Shown: one piece after another, positions 39,845-52,100 of the stretch
Position numbering within the stretch: the stretch's first letter is position 1
Layout of the letters: each line of letters begins with the position of its first letter
Source of the DNA: Allacma fusca
Lineage: Eukaryota; Arthropoda; Collembola; Symphypleona; Sminthuridae
Length of the DNA: 64,000 nt
Direction: 5' to 3'
NCBI GenBank assembly: GCA_947179485.1
Contig: OX359247.1
Span: 38,292,801-38,356,800 of the forward strand
The notes under the pieces: model-generated
What the model saw: the letters and a program-made list of their open reading frames with translations, nothing else
Told to the model about the DNA's origin: nothing
Database searches by the model: none
Made by a program: the position numbers and the translations under genes

Positions 39845-41233
39845 ACCTGAAAACGTTCTAACTTTCTCGGGTGGTATGAGAAAATGCTAGTCGTTTGAGT
39901 TGATTTATGAATTGCTGGGTTTGTTTGAGAGTGCGTGCCAATGAATTCCTGAAAACCTTCCTTAAAACTTAATCCAAATTATAACTTAAACCGTGTCTAA
40001 AATTTCGTTGGGTGCTTATTGCCTTTATGCTTATATCCTACTGACGCGCTGAATTTAGAAGAAGACTGTAAATAAATACTTGAAGATTAAAAGCCTGATC
40101 TGTCTTAAAACTTAATTTTCGTGATTTAACCTAAGCCTGAAGTCAACCTGTACTTCCTAAATTAAACCTGACCCTAACCTGTGAAACCTGTTGTAACCCT
40201 ATCTCTTTTAACTGCTAACTTCTACTACCTATTTACCTGTTATCACGAAGCCTTTTTAAACTTAAATCCTTCTTTAAACTTAACTTTCCTTACTACCTAA
40301 ATTCCCTTAAGACTTACTCCTCCTTAAAACTTAACTCTCTTACCATCTAAACCTCCTTAAATTACCCGTAACTCTACCTCCTTTTTACCTACTGCCTTCT
40401 AAAAATTTCTTAATCTTATTCTCCTTTTAATTTACCTGTTATACCTAATTTTTAAACTTACTCGTGCTCCTTAAAATATCAGCCTGATTGTCTGTCAACA
40501 CTGCTCACACTCGGCCGGGTGTTGCCTAAATTTCCCTAAATACTCCTATAATAATTTCCCAAATTATCCAGGACTGTATTCCTCACTACTAATTATTTCG
40601 CAACTGGGGAAATAAGTTTCGTGTCCTAATTCGTACCTAAGAACTTCCTTGAACTGATCCTACCATCAGCAAGGCTTGTATCTGTCGTAGACAAATATTT
40701 TCGAAGCCACCGGAAATATCTGAATTCCTATCCCTATAACCAATACTCAAAAATCCCATGAGTCTATGGTTTCCTATGCTGAATCTCTCTACTCTAACAA
40801 TCCTTCGAGATCAGCTATCCTTATGATGCAATCAAATCCCATGATTCATCTAAAAGAGTTGAAAATAAAGAAATTCCCTTATGCATATCCATAGCCGGAA
40901 CCTATGCCTAAGATTTTAAAGCGGTATTCCGTGGTTGGAATGTCCTCTGTCATCCTATTCACTCCCCGTGAACCTCCTTGCTGGTGTTAGCTCTGCCTGT
41001 TACCTAACCCCGTCCAGCTCGGGCACAATACAATACACATGCCTATGTCGGTACTTCAATCATAGCCTCTCCGATTACCTCTAGTAGGTGACAGGCTTAT
41101 CGGTGCTTTTGTCGGCCTCCCCGACCACCTCCGTGCTTGAGATGACTCAATTCAAGTTGACCTTATGAACTTCTTTGCCTCTCTAGCCTCTCGGATTCTA
41201 CGTATGAAATTACATCCTATACACAACAATGAT

Positions 41234-42542
41234 TGCGCTCACGCCTCGGCCCTTCAATCCCTATACTAAATTAAACTATGATTTTCTTAAACGTATGTTT
41301 CTATCCTAATGCCAATGTGTCCCCGCTCACTATACTTCGGCCTTTGAGACTAAATTTTGTCAAACTTAATTAATTGCGAATTCCCTCGGCGCTCAATTAG
41401 ATCCTCGGCCTTTCCGAAAAATTTATGGGTTCTTAAAACTATGCTTTTTGATGGTCTGATGTACCTGCGCTCTCTACCTGAGCTATTTAGGTAAAATTTG
41501 CAAAAATGACTAACTGAAATCTGATATCTGCGCTCAATCCGGCCCTTCAGATTAAAATTTTGAGTTCCTAATATTTACCAAGTCCATGGTAAATTGATTG
41601 TCTAATTACCCCGTGCTCAATCCGGCCCTTCGGGTGGAAAAGAAAAAATAGTGGAGAAGAAAATGTGAAAAGTTTAAGATAGATTCATATTTTTATCCGT
41701 GTAAAATTTTACACCTCAGATAAATAAAGTAATTTGGAGAGAAAAGTTTTGATTATTTACCTTACTAGCGTAAGGTTCCCTAACTAAATAATTTGGAGAT
41801 CAAAAGAATGTTTAAAGAACATTTGCGCTCATAGCCTCGGCCTTTCAAATGCTAACTTAACCCTAGAAGGCGAAATGTGGAAGTATGAAAAATGTGAGAA
41901 AAATGTAAGATAGATCCCTATTTTTATCCGTGTAATCCCTACACTTCAGATAATTAAAGTAATTTGGAGTTAAAGAGTTTTTAATTATTTGCCGCTTAGC
42001 CTAAACTCCTTAATTAGTTAATTTGGAGGTCAAAAGAAATTCTAAAGAACATTTGCGCTCGTATCCTCGGCCTTTCAAATGCTAACTTATTCCTAGAAGA
42101 CGAAACTGTTTTTAGAGTGAAATGAGAAAGTATTTATTTTTGAATACTAAAAAAAATAATTAAAATAAATGATAGATCGTATTGTGTTCATAACCTGAAC
42201 TTGAAAGTGAATTTCGAGAGTCATTAATACTAAAAAAGTGAAATCAAATTGCTTTTGAAAGATTTCCGAATTCTTATTTCTGAGCCCCGTCCTCCTGACA
42301 GAGCCCTAAATAATTTGAAAGTGCATTTTGAGTAAAGATTTTATAGAAATTTTCACGCTCAATCCGGCCCTTTGAAAATCTGGCTTAAACTTACGAAGAG
42401 AAAGACTACTATAGACTGTGCTCAATTCCGTCGGCCCTCCAGCCCCAAATAGTACCCTTTACAATACTGACACTACATGCCTAGCGCTCAATCCGGCCCT
42501 TCTAAGCTCTCTATGTGTAGTGCTCAATTTCCGTCGGCCCTC
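41234..42542 (-). repeat. Array of a GC-rich AAGGGCCGGATTGAGCGC-type motif
   Basis: About eleven copies of a degenerate motif occur in AT-rich DNA. On the element strand the core is AAGGGCCG(A)G...TGAGCGC. Plus-strand copies (GCTCAATCCGGCCCTT and variants) are near 41234, 41324, 41389, 41530, 41614, 41825, 42055, 42356, 42418, 42485 and 42521. Four copies are essentially identical over 16 bases. Confidence 0.7.
41665..42110. repeat. Two tandem copies of a 230-bp unit in the leader
   Basis: The unit running from AAGATAGAT through ATTTTTATCCGTGTAA, AAAGTAATTTGGAG and GCCTCGGCCTTTCAAATGC repeats with a period of about 230 bp (for example ATTTGCGCTC at 41821 and 42051). The copies have clear divergence. 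Confidence 0.75.
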
Positions 42543-43207
42543 CTAGACTTCTAAAAAGATAGAGATAGATTTATACTATTGGGAGAAGTAAATTTTGTTT
42601 TGAAAATGTAAGTACTTACACTTACTATGTGAATCTGAAAGCCAGAAATACATGCAAATATATGCACCATTTTCTAATTTGAACCTATGATTTGCTCATA
42701 ATCTCTGGTTAATTACTCCAAAGAATCATATGCTCCTCGTAACTACGTACAAAAGTTATGCTTAGCCCCTAACTCATGATATTCAAGTAAAGAAAAATGT
42801 TACTCACCTTATTAGGTACTCACCTTGCCCCGAAAATTTCCTTGTGAGGCAAGGGCCTAACTCACTAGTCACTTTTTATTAAACAATCTATGGCCATTTC
42901 GAAAGTTTTTATTATAGTGCTGCACTAGGATTCTTGTAATTTCTTGTCCGGATCCGCGCGTGATGATGATGTCCGATTTTTCTTGAGAGATGAACTTTTT
43001 TGGCTGTTTTTATCTGACTTTCTCTCAAAGTTTCGGGTGCTCGGTTATAGTACTATACAATGTATAGCCCGGTAGTTGAGCCCATACTTCCATCGAGAGA
43101 GTTTATAAATCAACGGAAATGCTTGCTACAAAGCGACTTTCCTGTGATCCAGGGTCATCCGCAGGTCCCCGACCTTTGGATACTCCAGGCCCTTACCGTG
43201 ACCTGAA

Positions 43208-43225
43208 GTCCTGACAGAAACACCA
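43208..43225 (-). promoter_or_regulatory. Primer binding site, tRNA-Val type
   Basis: Directly inside the 5' LTR the minus strand reads TGGTGTTTCTGTCAGGAC. The first 11 bases are the exact complement of the 3' end (CAGAAACA plus CCA) of the tRNA-Val at 4823-4895. CAGG also matches after one mismatch, so a different Val isoacceptor may match fully. Confidence 0.8.
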
Positions 43226-43826
43226 TGTTACATCTGCCCTCCCTTCCCCGGTTGAGAAAGAGAGGGACTTGATGTATCCCGGGTTCGGGCGCCTCATTCC
43301 CTGCTCGTAATGTCCATGATGTTGTTATGGCGCTAATCACTAATGAGGCTTGGTTTGCTTTGCTTTGATTTCTGTGTGTAGTTCACTTTTATTCGGCCAA
43401 TAATAATGTTCCTTAACTGACATAACCTATAATTATAACGCTTAACATTTAACACTAAATTTGGTAATGGACCCTTTCCATTTCTGGAAACTGTCTTCTC
43501 TTGAGAATCCACTACGTGGGATTTCTGATGTCCGTGGCGGGTTCCATTCCGGACGGAATGGACCCATTGCCAATCCCTGGGTTCCAATCCTGGAGATGTT
43601 GTTCCTTTGAAGACTGAATTAGAACTCTCTGTCTTTTTCTAACTCTAACTTACAGCTAACATTTATTATTTATACCTAATTATGCTTACGCTACTTAACC
43701 TACTTAAATCTAACTCTTTATTGTTTACTTCTTGCTCAACTTCCGTTGATTTGTCCTGAGTCAGGTTTGACTGCCTACGTGCATTTCTGACTCTGGTAAT
43801 TCCTTTCCTATTATTAATACGTAACA
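43226..43826 (-). repeat. 5' LTR of the giant element
   Basis: 601 bp, TG...CA. It should hold the promoter. It is followed on the plus strand by the ATAT target duplication. Confidence 0.97.
43667..43674 (-). promoter_or_regulatory. TATA-like box in the 5' LTR
   Basis: The minus strand reads TATAAATA in the first part of the LTR as transcribed, a plausible core promoter about 280 nt before the AATAAA equivalent. The same sequence occurs in the 3' LTR. Confidence 0.45.
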
Positions 43827-43830
43827 ATAT

Positions 43831-44074
43831 TTAAAAAAAATGTGTGCAGAAATAGGCGGCAGTTCGGTGTTTGTTCAATCTTTTTCGAAAGCTGTGTTTG
43901 TGAGAAATTTCGTGTGGAGTCATTTTAGTCTCAGAGCCAAAATGTATGAAGAGCTAGTTCACGAATCGCAATTATTAGGAAGATGATATGAGGCTCCAAT
44001 GTTTAATTCTGCTTCACAATTTTTTACCAATCATAGATGGCGTTTGCAATGAAGCAGAAAGTACTAAAGCTTTA
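43831..44074. other. Short intergenic stretch right of the giant element
   Basis: No supported gene was seen. Confidence 0.4.
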
Positions 44075-44935
44075 AGGGCCATTCAAGTAATTCATAACGC
44101 AAAATTGGTCAAAATTTCACCCCCACCCACATGCTGTAACGTTAGGGTAACGCTGACTAAACTACCACCTACCAGATATAACGCGTTACATGTTTTTTTA
44201 AATGCTGCTTTAACAAATACATTAGATTGACTATATGTATGCGTGCTTAAATAATACGATTCATCCTGTTAAACTTGGTTTATTCAATCTGCGGCTTCAG
44301 CCTCACATTCAACAAATGGTCATTTTAACCAGTCAGGAATACTTTCAATAACTGCAATGTCACTGTTTTCATCATCACTGTCTGCATACCCTTGTACAAA
44401 ACATTCAATAATGTCCTGCGTTTATACTTTCAATCGCTTGAAAAAATGAAGTGAGGCAGAATTGATTAAGAAAATGTCCACAGCTTAAAGCTACAGCGTG
44501 AAAATCACTTCCTTGATCCCCTCCAGGGTACTCCGAAGGGGTTCAAATCATGCTCCACATGCAATAAACTGTGCCATTTAAAATTTTCAAATTAATAAAC
44601 AAAATTCAATAAATGATGCACAGTATTTGAAATCTTTAAGGTGAATTTGGCTTTTCCCTGGGCAAATGTTTTCAAGGATGTATGTGCAAAATCGAGTATG
44701 TATGAAATTTACGTTACGTGTGTCTATACATATGTATGTAATAGGACCACCAACTCGTCGTAAACTTCGAAGCTTTAAAAACGTGTCATTTAATTTTCAG
44801 AGGTAAAAAGGATCATCAACACATTGCGTTACGTACCAAGGTTATCTACGACCCCCCGATACACGTAACCAAGCATAACGTTAGATTGTAAGGCCACCCA
44901 CTGCCCCTGCGTTATGAATTACTTGAACGGCCCCT
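44075..44935. mobile_element. Non-autonomous TIR DNA element, 861 bp
   Basis: The left end AGGGCCATTCAAGTAATTCA continues TAACGCA, and the right end is the complement of AGGGGCCGTTCAAGTAATTCATAACGCA. The TIRs are therefore about 28 bp with two differences. Flanking TA on both sides fits a 2-bp target duplication. Further inside, TTACGT/TAACGTTA motifs recur near both ends. No transposase was seen. Superfamily not assigned. Confidence 0.7.
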
Positions 44936-45568
44936 TACGTCAAAGTAGTTAAATTAATTTAACCGATACGGGTATTCATAAACACGAGATCGGTTCAGGG
45001 TTGTTCCGAGAACACTGTGACTGTGAGGTTTGACACTTTACGTAGTTAAATTTTTTAAGATGTTTTGTTCATGTTCATTGTGCGTATATATTTATTATTT
45101 CTGTTTAAATTCTTCGGGTTTGTTTTTGTTAACTAAACTAACTCGAAAGAAAGGTCACAATTTTCGAGCACATTTCGAATAGGGGATAATTATACTTTAT
45201 TAATTTTTAGTAAATTATAATTAATAATAATACGGATGTGGATAATTGATTTAGAATCTATAAACCCGATACAAGTTGTGGCATTGAACTATGAAAGTGT
45301 GAAACTTTAAATAAACGGACAGAAAGTGCTCTTTAATAATAAAGGATAAGTGATGGTAAGAATCAAATATTCGCGCGCTCTAGATACATAGACGGCCATA
45401 GCACTGCGCAGGTAGCTAGTTAGCTGCTTATCCAACAATAGTTGGCTGTGCAGTGCTATATATTAGAAGTTTTGTAATTATGAAATCTACTTTGGGATAT
45501 AAATATGAGTTCGCGTCTTGACTATTTCATTCCCGCTAATATAATCGCACCCTACCATCGTTACTATT
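44936..45568. other. Gene-free interval
   Basis: No coding frame or repeat was recognised. The last eight bases, TTACTATT, are the left target duplication of the next element. Confidence 0.4.
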
Positions 45569-46514
45569 CAGGGACGGGATATCGGAAAAATACGGATTTA
45601 AATGTGGATTGGAATACTTTCTAATTTCGATTTCAATTTCAATTTTTTTTTAAATACTTACAAATTTGAATTCCGATACGGATTCCAATATATTTGAATA
45701 CTTCCTGAATTTGGATTCCGATTCAAATACTTTTCGGATATTCTTACAAAAAATGGGAATTTATTCAAAAGAATAATTTAATCGCAAAAATATAAGCAAT
45801 ACATAACACATTAAGTTTTTTCAAGGCAAAATTACCACGCAAATCATTTTTAATAAACTTGAGCACAGAAAACACACACTCAGCTGAAATTTGAGTAACT
45901 CGAAAAGCAAGGAGTGATCCCATAACAATTCTAAAAAATTGGAGTAATTTTTTTTCACATTTAAATTGGTTTCAGTGGAATCCATTTTATTATAACTACT
46001 TTTCGGATAAGTTCCTTCTAACAGTATTTGTAAATCGATTTGTTTGATAACACATCGTAATTAGAATGTACTTGAGAGCAAGATTTAAGAAGTGAGAAAC
46101 TTGATTAACTTATTGTTAATAGTGGTTAACAGTCCTGTAAGACCGAAACTATGCAGCTATCTCATCCTGTTTGCAGGAATTTTTACAAAAACGGGCTTCA
46201 ACTCACTGTCCATTAACATGCATACACTTTTCGTTTACCAACCGTTCGGAACTTCGCTTTCAAAAAGCGCTTCCTATGAAGTTTTTCTCGCACGTGGCAA
46301 TATAAAACCGAATGAAATCGATACTTTATTGGAATCGGAATTCATAAAAAATATTCGAATACCGATTCGAATACCCTTGTTTTTATTCGAATCCGATTTT
46401 GAATACAAATACCTCTGAGACTATTTTTCCGATTCCAATATCGATTCGGATACCCGAACTTTTTGAATATAATTCCGATTCGAATTCCGATTCGAATTCG
46501 AATTCCCGTCCCTG
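45569..46514. mobile_element. hAT non-autonomous element, 946 bp, with 8-bp target duplication
   Basis: The ends are CAGGGACGGGA and TCCCGTCCCTG. Exact duplications TTACTATT lie at 45561-45568 and 46515-46522. Both halves carry many subterminal copies of GATTCGAAT/GATTCCAAT-type motifs. The frame at 46092-46418 is not transposase-like. Confidence 0.9.
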
Positions 46515-46821
46515 TTACTATTAAAACCCACCGAGTGGTCTTATTAGGACTGTAAAACAAATTCAGCATCAGGAAAATCACATATTTTACAAGTCACTAC
46601 CTTAGCTAGAGGAGCAGCAAATGATTATGGTCACCTTGTGTATAAGAATTCTAAAGTAAAGGTAAGTTTAACTCTCAAAACATTGATTTCAGGCAATATA
46701 AACGCCATTAGCTTTATTACATTACTTAAGTGTTGTTAACATGAAGCCACATACAATTTTACTTCTGGCAGAAATATTCTCCAGAAATAATCTTTTCATT
46801 CTGAACTACTTACGTAAGTAT
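46515..46821 (+). other. Intergenic DNA with a possible FLYWCH-like exon
   Basis: After an acceptor-like TTATTAG at 46546-46552, an open plus-strand stretch ends at a strong donor AAAG|GTAAGT at 46661/46662. It contains YGHLVYKNSKVK, which loosely resembles the start of FLYWCH zinc fingers. No downstream exon with the WRC part was found, since the LTR element follows. Confidence 0.25.
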
Positions 46822-47376
46822 TGTTAATAAAATTATTGTTGTTTGATGGTTCGTAATGGAGGAAATGTAATGAAGAGCCGATTATGGAATTAAAATGGGA
46901 AATATAAATGGATTTGAGAGTGAGAGATGAAAATGTTGGGGAATAGTGTAGAAGGTAGAGAGGCACTTGCTTTGGAGTGAGGGATTTCGGGCTTGTGTCT
47001 CAGCGTATGGAAGATACGAAGAATGAGTATGTATGTACGTATAAGGTTTTGTTCTCACGGTATACTTTATTCTCTTATCGTGCGTGAATGGATACACTTA
47101 GTTGGTCTCACACGCGTTCCCTTGCTCTGCTTAGCTCAAGATCTGACGTTGCTCTCCTCTCTCGTACCTACGGAGGCACGAAGTTTTATACGGAGGTGAG
47201 CTCACAAGAGCCCACCTCCAGTATTCACAAAGGTTTTCATTTTGACCAATAATATTAGGTTAAAGTAAGTACCTAACACATTTTTAAAGGAAAGTTTACA
47301 TCTTAACAGTACATATATGTACATGAATGTTAACGTTACATTTATTGAGTGTTACAAAACCAAATATCGGTTAACA
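46822..47376 (-). repeat. 3' LTR of the 10.2-kb element
   Basis: 555 bp with TG...CA ends. It matches the 5' LTR except at two positions. Confidence 0.96.
47066..47071 (-). terminator. AATAAA signal in the 3' LTR
   Basis: The minus strand reads AGAATAAAGTATACC, about 115 nt downstream of the LTR TATA box, giving a compact R region. Confidence 0.6.
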
Positions 47377-49116
47377 TTCTACCGGGAAGGGGAAACAATG
47401 TCCCCATTGTTTAAAAGGTAGGAACTGTAACAGATTTTTTGTACCGTTGGTATTTTTAGTCCGCTTCTATCTTGAACTGGGACGACGTAGTTTCTTTTTC
47501 CTCTGGTTTTCTTGGTTTGAACTCTTTCCACTGGAGTTGAATAAACTGTTTAGCTTTACAAATATTATTTTAACATATAGAATATACATAAAACTGTATT
47601 TGTCGTTAAAAATGACATCGAAATTGTGCAGTATTAGCGTAAATGTGTGTATAAACTTCCTGGAGTGGCCGAAAATTCTGTCCTCAGAATTATTAAGATA
47701 GAATTGAGGAAACTTTGGAGAGGGAATTCGCAAGATGGAGATCTTATATACGGTGAGTAACAATTTTGTATTGGGTTAGTGAGATTGAAATTGAAAAATA
47801 GCTTATAATATGAACTTGAAAGTGTGTGTATAATAGATTTTACAGAATTTTTGTGTGTACAGGGTGCCTAATTGGAAGTGGTGAAATGTGGTGATCAGTC
47901 ACAATTTCTGGAAATGAGGAAAATGTATGGGAGCTGCAGCTCATAGTACATAGGTATAGAATTAAAACAAAAACTGCTAAGTGTGTAATATAAGAGTGTG
48001 ATGTGTGAGAATGATGTGAAAGTGTTTGTGAAGCTAGGGAAAATTGTTAGTAATGAAATATAATATTTTTTTTGTATTTTTCTTGATTGTAGATGACTTG
48101 CAAATGTCATGGCGTCCCATGTGTGCTTGCAGTTGCATCATAGAGGGTGCTGACCTGAACATCCGTGAATGTGGGTCATGTTGTGAAGTTTGCAAAAGTG
48201 AGTGAAGAATTTTGCTGGAACTCAAAAGAAATGTGTACATTAGTATTTTTCTCAGAATAAAATTATAATGCAGGGTTTGTAATGTTACAGGGTGACAACG
48301 GAAGACTGTGGGCTGGTGCTGATCATCATTAAAGAAATTGTGAAGTTCCAATTAATATTATTTGTTCTTCGTACAGTGTTCTTCTGTTCTTTCTTGAATT
48401 TTTTATTTTTGTTAGGAGTACGGGTCTGCGGTTGTCTTGCCCTTGCAATTCGTAGATCCAGGTAATTTGTTAATGATAGTCAGTTATAGTGTGATTGAGG
48501 TGATTAACGTTATGAGCACACCGAGACTTGTTGGTCCGAAGCGTTCAATGGGAGATCAAGGCACCAGAGTGGGTCGGGATCACCTGCCATAGGATGGTTG
48601 TGTGTGTGTTTAATAACGGTGGTCAGTTTTAATAACATTTGGGACTTAGACAAGTTGCCGAGGATGTGAACTTTTGAAAGTCACAGATTATTATTAATGA
48701 ATTTCTGTAATTTATCTTGATACAGTACTACTGGTTAATTAAAGATGACACGCCATGATGTGAAACCTTTAGAAGGGCCGAGTGTCAAGGGGGAAGGGTC
48801 ACCTCGTGAGGGAGGGGTGACCTTCCACTTAGGGGGGTTGGGGGGAAACCCTCGGGTGGTACTGGCGTACACGGGTCACGCCAATTTTTTCTTGTAAATA
48901 AAAACATAGAAATTTTTTTGAGGTTCAGAGAGGTCAGTGAACCTAGAGTAGCATTATGTAGCGCATTGAATTTTGGATTTGTAAATGACTCCGAAATGGG
49001 AGTTGTATGTGTTGTATATGGAATAAAATTCTGTTGTAACTTGAAGGGTTGTTCATGAATTTTGCTGAGCATAGAGCATATAGTTGAACATGAAGCTGGA
49101 TCCGATGGCCGTGTTG
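47377..49116 (-). other. 1.7-kb 3' region of the 10.2-kb element
   Basis: No long frame was seen on the element strand. Beside the LTR the minus strand is pyrimidine-rich rather than purine-rich, apart from GGTAGAA. A perfect 8-bp hairpin AAACAATG/CATTGTTT lies at about 47393-47412. Possible plus-strand exons are listed separately. Confidence 0.5.
48093..48461 (+). other. Two possible exons of a Cys-rich peptide, antisense to the LTR element
   Basis: Candidate exon 48093-48197 follows a pyrimidine-rich TTTTTCTTGATTGTAG acceptor and ends at GTGAGT. Candidate exon 48416-48461 follows TTTTTATTTTTGTTAG and ends at GTAATT. Joined phases are compatible and give clustered cysteines (MCACSC, ECGSCCEVC, VCGC). 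A start exon and stop exon were not found. This could be a captured host fragment or chance. Confidence 0.3.
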
Positions 49117-52100
49117 TTATAGTTGATAACTGTGATTATTTGTAGGGCAAACTGTTGTGAGGTTAAATAGGTTGTCCATAGCATGGATATGGGTTCTTGT
49201 GCTACGTCTAAATTCCGAATCGTGACGGGAATAAAAATCTGTGGGTAATATTTGTTGAGATTCCTGTTCCAATAATTGTTGCTGTGTTCTGCGAACACGT
49301 TTATTAGGAATTGTTATAGAAGAGGAATGAGGGATTTCCACAGTGGAATTTTTAGGTGCAGACAACAGTGCTTCTCTATAGGTAGGTTTATGAGGCTGCT
49401 CGTGAATTTCTGGTGGAATTGGAGTCGGTTGTTGAACGGGGAATGGAGGCATTGTATCCCGTAATGGGAATGCGTGATCTTCTGGTGTAGATAAATCAGG
49501 TTCACGAATAATGTCAGGCGGACTGGAGGCCTGTGCAGAAATAATTTCAGGGATTACTTGAGGTTCTGGGGAAGGTAGTTTGCCTGGAGATTTAGTGAGT
49601 TCTTGAGGAATTTCCTGTAGGTTTGTAGAAGGTTCTTGTTCTGGAGGCGTATAGTCATTATGGAGGAGCGATTTAGTATCAAAAACATTGGGACGTTGAT
49701 GGAATAGTTTCAATCTTGACACGTGAACTGTTAGGGTTTTAACGGTGTTACCAACAGATCCTCTAATAGTGTAGTTGACCTCAGAGGGTTGGTCAATAAC
49801 AGAAAAGGGACCCTTCCATCGTGGGAGTAACTTTGAACTTGTTCCAGGTTGGACTGAAGTATGTTGAAGGAGTACATTGTCTCCGATGTTGTAATTTACT
49901 GTTCGTTTAGATTTATTTACGCGTTCAGCGTACTTCTCTCTTTGACGGGTTAAAATTTCTTGGGTAGTCTTCCATAGAACAGTCATGTCTTGGACGTTCC
50001 GGTTTTCTGGAGTAAAAGTAGGGAATGCATTTCTCAACGGGGTGCGTGCATGAAAACCATGCAGCACATAGAATGGTGTAAAACCGTGGGAGTTGTGCTG
50101 AGTATTATTGAGATGGAATGTGATTGCTGGAATGGCTTGGGGCCAGTCGGCCTTATTTTCAGCTCTGTAGATGGAAATGAGATCACCTAAGGTCTGATGT
50201 GTACGCTCACAGAGCCCTTGGCTCTGTGGGCGGAAGGCCGTGGAATGCTGTATTTTAAAATCGAAGATTTTACTAAGTTCGGTAATAACTACATTATTGA
50301 ACTCTGTTCCTTGGTCGGACTGGATTATTTCTGGGAGGGAGTAGACTGCTGCTATTTTGTTGAAAATGAATCGTGCTATAGCGTGAGCATCTGCTGTGGG
50401 TACAACCTCAGCTACAAGAAATTTTGTTAAGTAACAAATTGCAGTAATTATATATCTTGGACGTCCATCTTTATTTGTTAATGGACCCTGGACGTCAATT
50501 TGTATTCTCTCAAAAGGTCTGAGGGGAATAGGAATAAATTGAAACTCTCCTGGCTGCTTTTGTCCACGGGGAGATTTTCTTTCTTGACAAAATGTACATG
50601 ATTGTATAAATTCCTTGATGTCTTTACTCATGGTTTTCCAGTAGTAGCTCTGTGCTATTTCCTTCAGAGCTTTGGTGTGTCCTGTGTGGGACACGGGGTT
50701 ATGGTGGCGTTTAATTATATCTGGTATCATGTGTTGTGGTATCATGAGCAGGGATTTTTCTCCAAGTTTTTTGTTATGCCTATACAAAATATTATCGTAT
50801 AGAGCGTATGTTGAACGTACTCTCCAGTTTGTTGGAAGCTTATTAATTATATCCAGGAGTGCTGGATCTTTTGCCTGTTCTTGTTGGAGAGTACTAATGT
50901 CTATTGTATGAACGGAGAGGCATGCTTCATCGTCGGTCTGGGAGTGTGTAGGCTCTTGGAAAGGATTGCGGCTGAGGCAATCGGCGACCTTATGAGTTGT
51001 ACCCTTGACATATTTTATAGTAACGTCGTAGGGCATCAATAGAAGTTGCAGTCGTTGTAGCTTGGGGTCCAAGCTATCCTTACTCTTCATGATATAGCAT
51101 AAGCTATGATGATCTGTGCGCACTGTAAAGTGTATCCCAAGTAAGTACTCTTTTAGCTTCATGACTGACCATGTAATGGCCAGAAGTTCTAAAAGTCGTA
51201 TATGATACTTAGCCTCATATTTATTTAAACGCCGGCTGAGGAAGAAAACTGGATGTTCTAAACCATCGGGATGAAGTTGTGTCATGTAGGCTCCAAGTCC
51301 TTGGTAGGAGGCGTCTGTGTATAAAAATGTTTCCTTTTGGGGATCATAGTGTGCTAAGACTGGTTTGCATAACAATAGATTTTTGAGAGCTTGAAATGCT
51401 TGATCACATTCGTGAGTCCACAGGAACGGGGTGTTCTTTTTTGTGAGTTCTCGTAATGGTGCTGCTATATGTGCAAACTTGGGCACAAATCTTCGGAAGA
51501 AGTTAGCCATTCCAAGAAAGGACTGGACTGTAGTGATGTTAGTTGGGGCGGGCATCTGCCTTAATCCGTTTAAATTGTCATCGTAGGGCTGAATTCCATA
51601 GGCCGTAATTGTAAAACCAAGGAGGTTTATTGTTTCGTAACCAAATTTACATTTGGTCGGCTCAAATTTGAGATTATGTTGTGCGAAGCGTATGAAGATT
51701 TTCCTGAGTTTAGAAATATGCTCGTCAATAGTTTGACTGGCAATAATAATATCGTCTACATATGCTAGAGCGGTATTGTATTTGAGATCTGCCAGAATAA
51801 CATCTATCACCCGGCAAAAATGAGAGGGGGAATTGCGTGTTCCAAATGGCATGTCCTTATATTGATACTGTCCATTTCTGGTGATGAAGCTGAGTTTTTC
51901 TCTGGAGGCGGGTTCCACCGTTATCTGATGGAACCCTGACGCGAGGTCTAGAGTTGAAAAATACTTTTTATTCTGCAAACGACGGAGGATCTCGTCAATG
52001 CTGGGCAGGGGCCAATGCATAGGTTTAGTGATGGCGTTGAGTGATCGGAAATCAATAACCATTCGGGGCTTCCTTATGCCCTGGTCGTTCGGTTTTTTAA

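Larger units (their letters stand above)
39845..43225 (-). other. 3.4-kb 5' leader of the giant element
   Basis: No long frame lies between the 5' LTR and the ORF1 ATG. The region contains a motif array (41234-42542) and a 230-bp direct repeat. A leader this long would normally block scanning ribosomes, which suggests splicing or an internal entry site. Confidence 0.7.
11949..43826 (-). mobile_element. Giant Ty3/gypsy-type LTR retroelement, 31,878 bp
   Basis: Two 601-bp direct repeats (11949-12549 and 43226-43826) begin TGTTAC, end GTAACA and differ at a single base (A at 12517, T at 43794). They are flanked by the 4-bp duplication ATAT at 11945-11948 and 43827-43830. Coding is on the minus strand, so the right repeat is the 5' LTR. 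Inside it lies a primer site starting TGG, and a purine tract abuts the left LTR. The order of protease, RT, RNase H and integrase places it in Metaviridae (Ty3/gypsy). It carries an extra 1682-aa frame before gag and at least five frames after pol. All long frames are intact and the LTRs are almost identical, so the insertion looks recent. Ordinary elements of the group are 5-10 kb. Confidence 0.97.

Noticed and set aside
43155-43340. 61-codon frame spanning the PBS of the giant element
   Set aside because: It overlaps PBS and LTR, and its composition is not protein-like.
47377-47400. GGGAAGGGGAAA tract as the purine tract of the 10.2-kb element
   Set aside because: It is purine-rich on the plus strand, while the element is on the minus strand and needs purines there.
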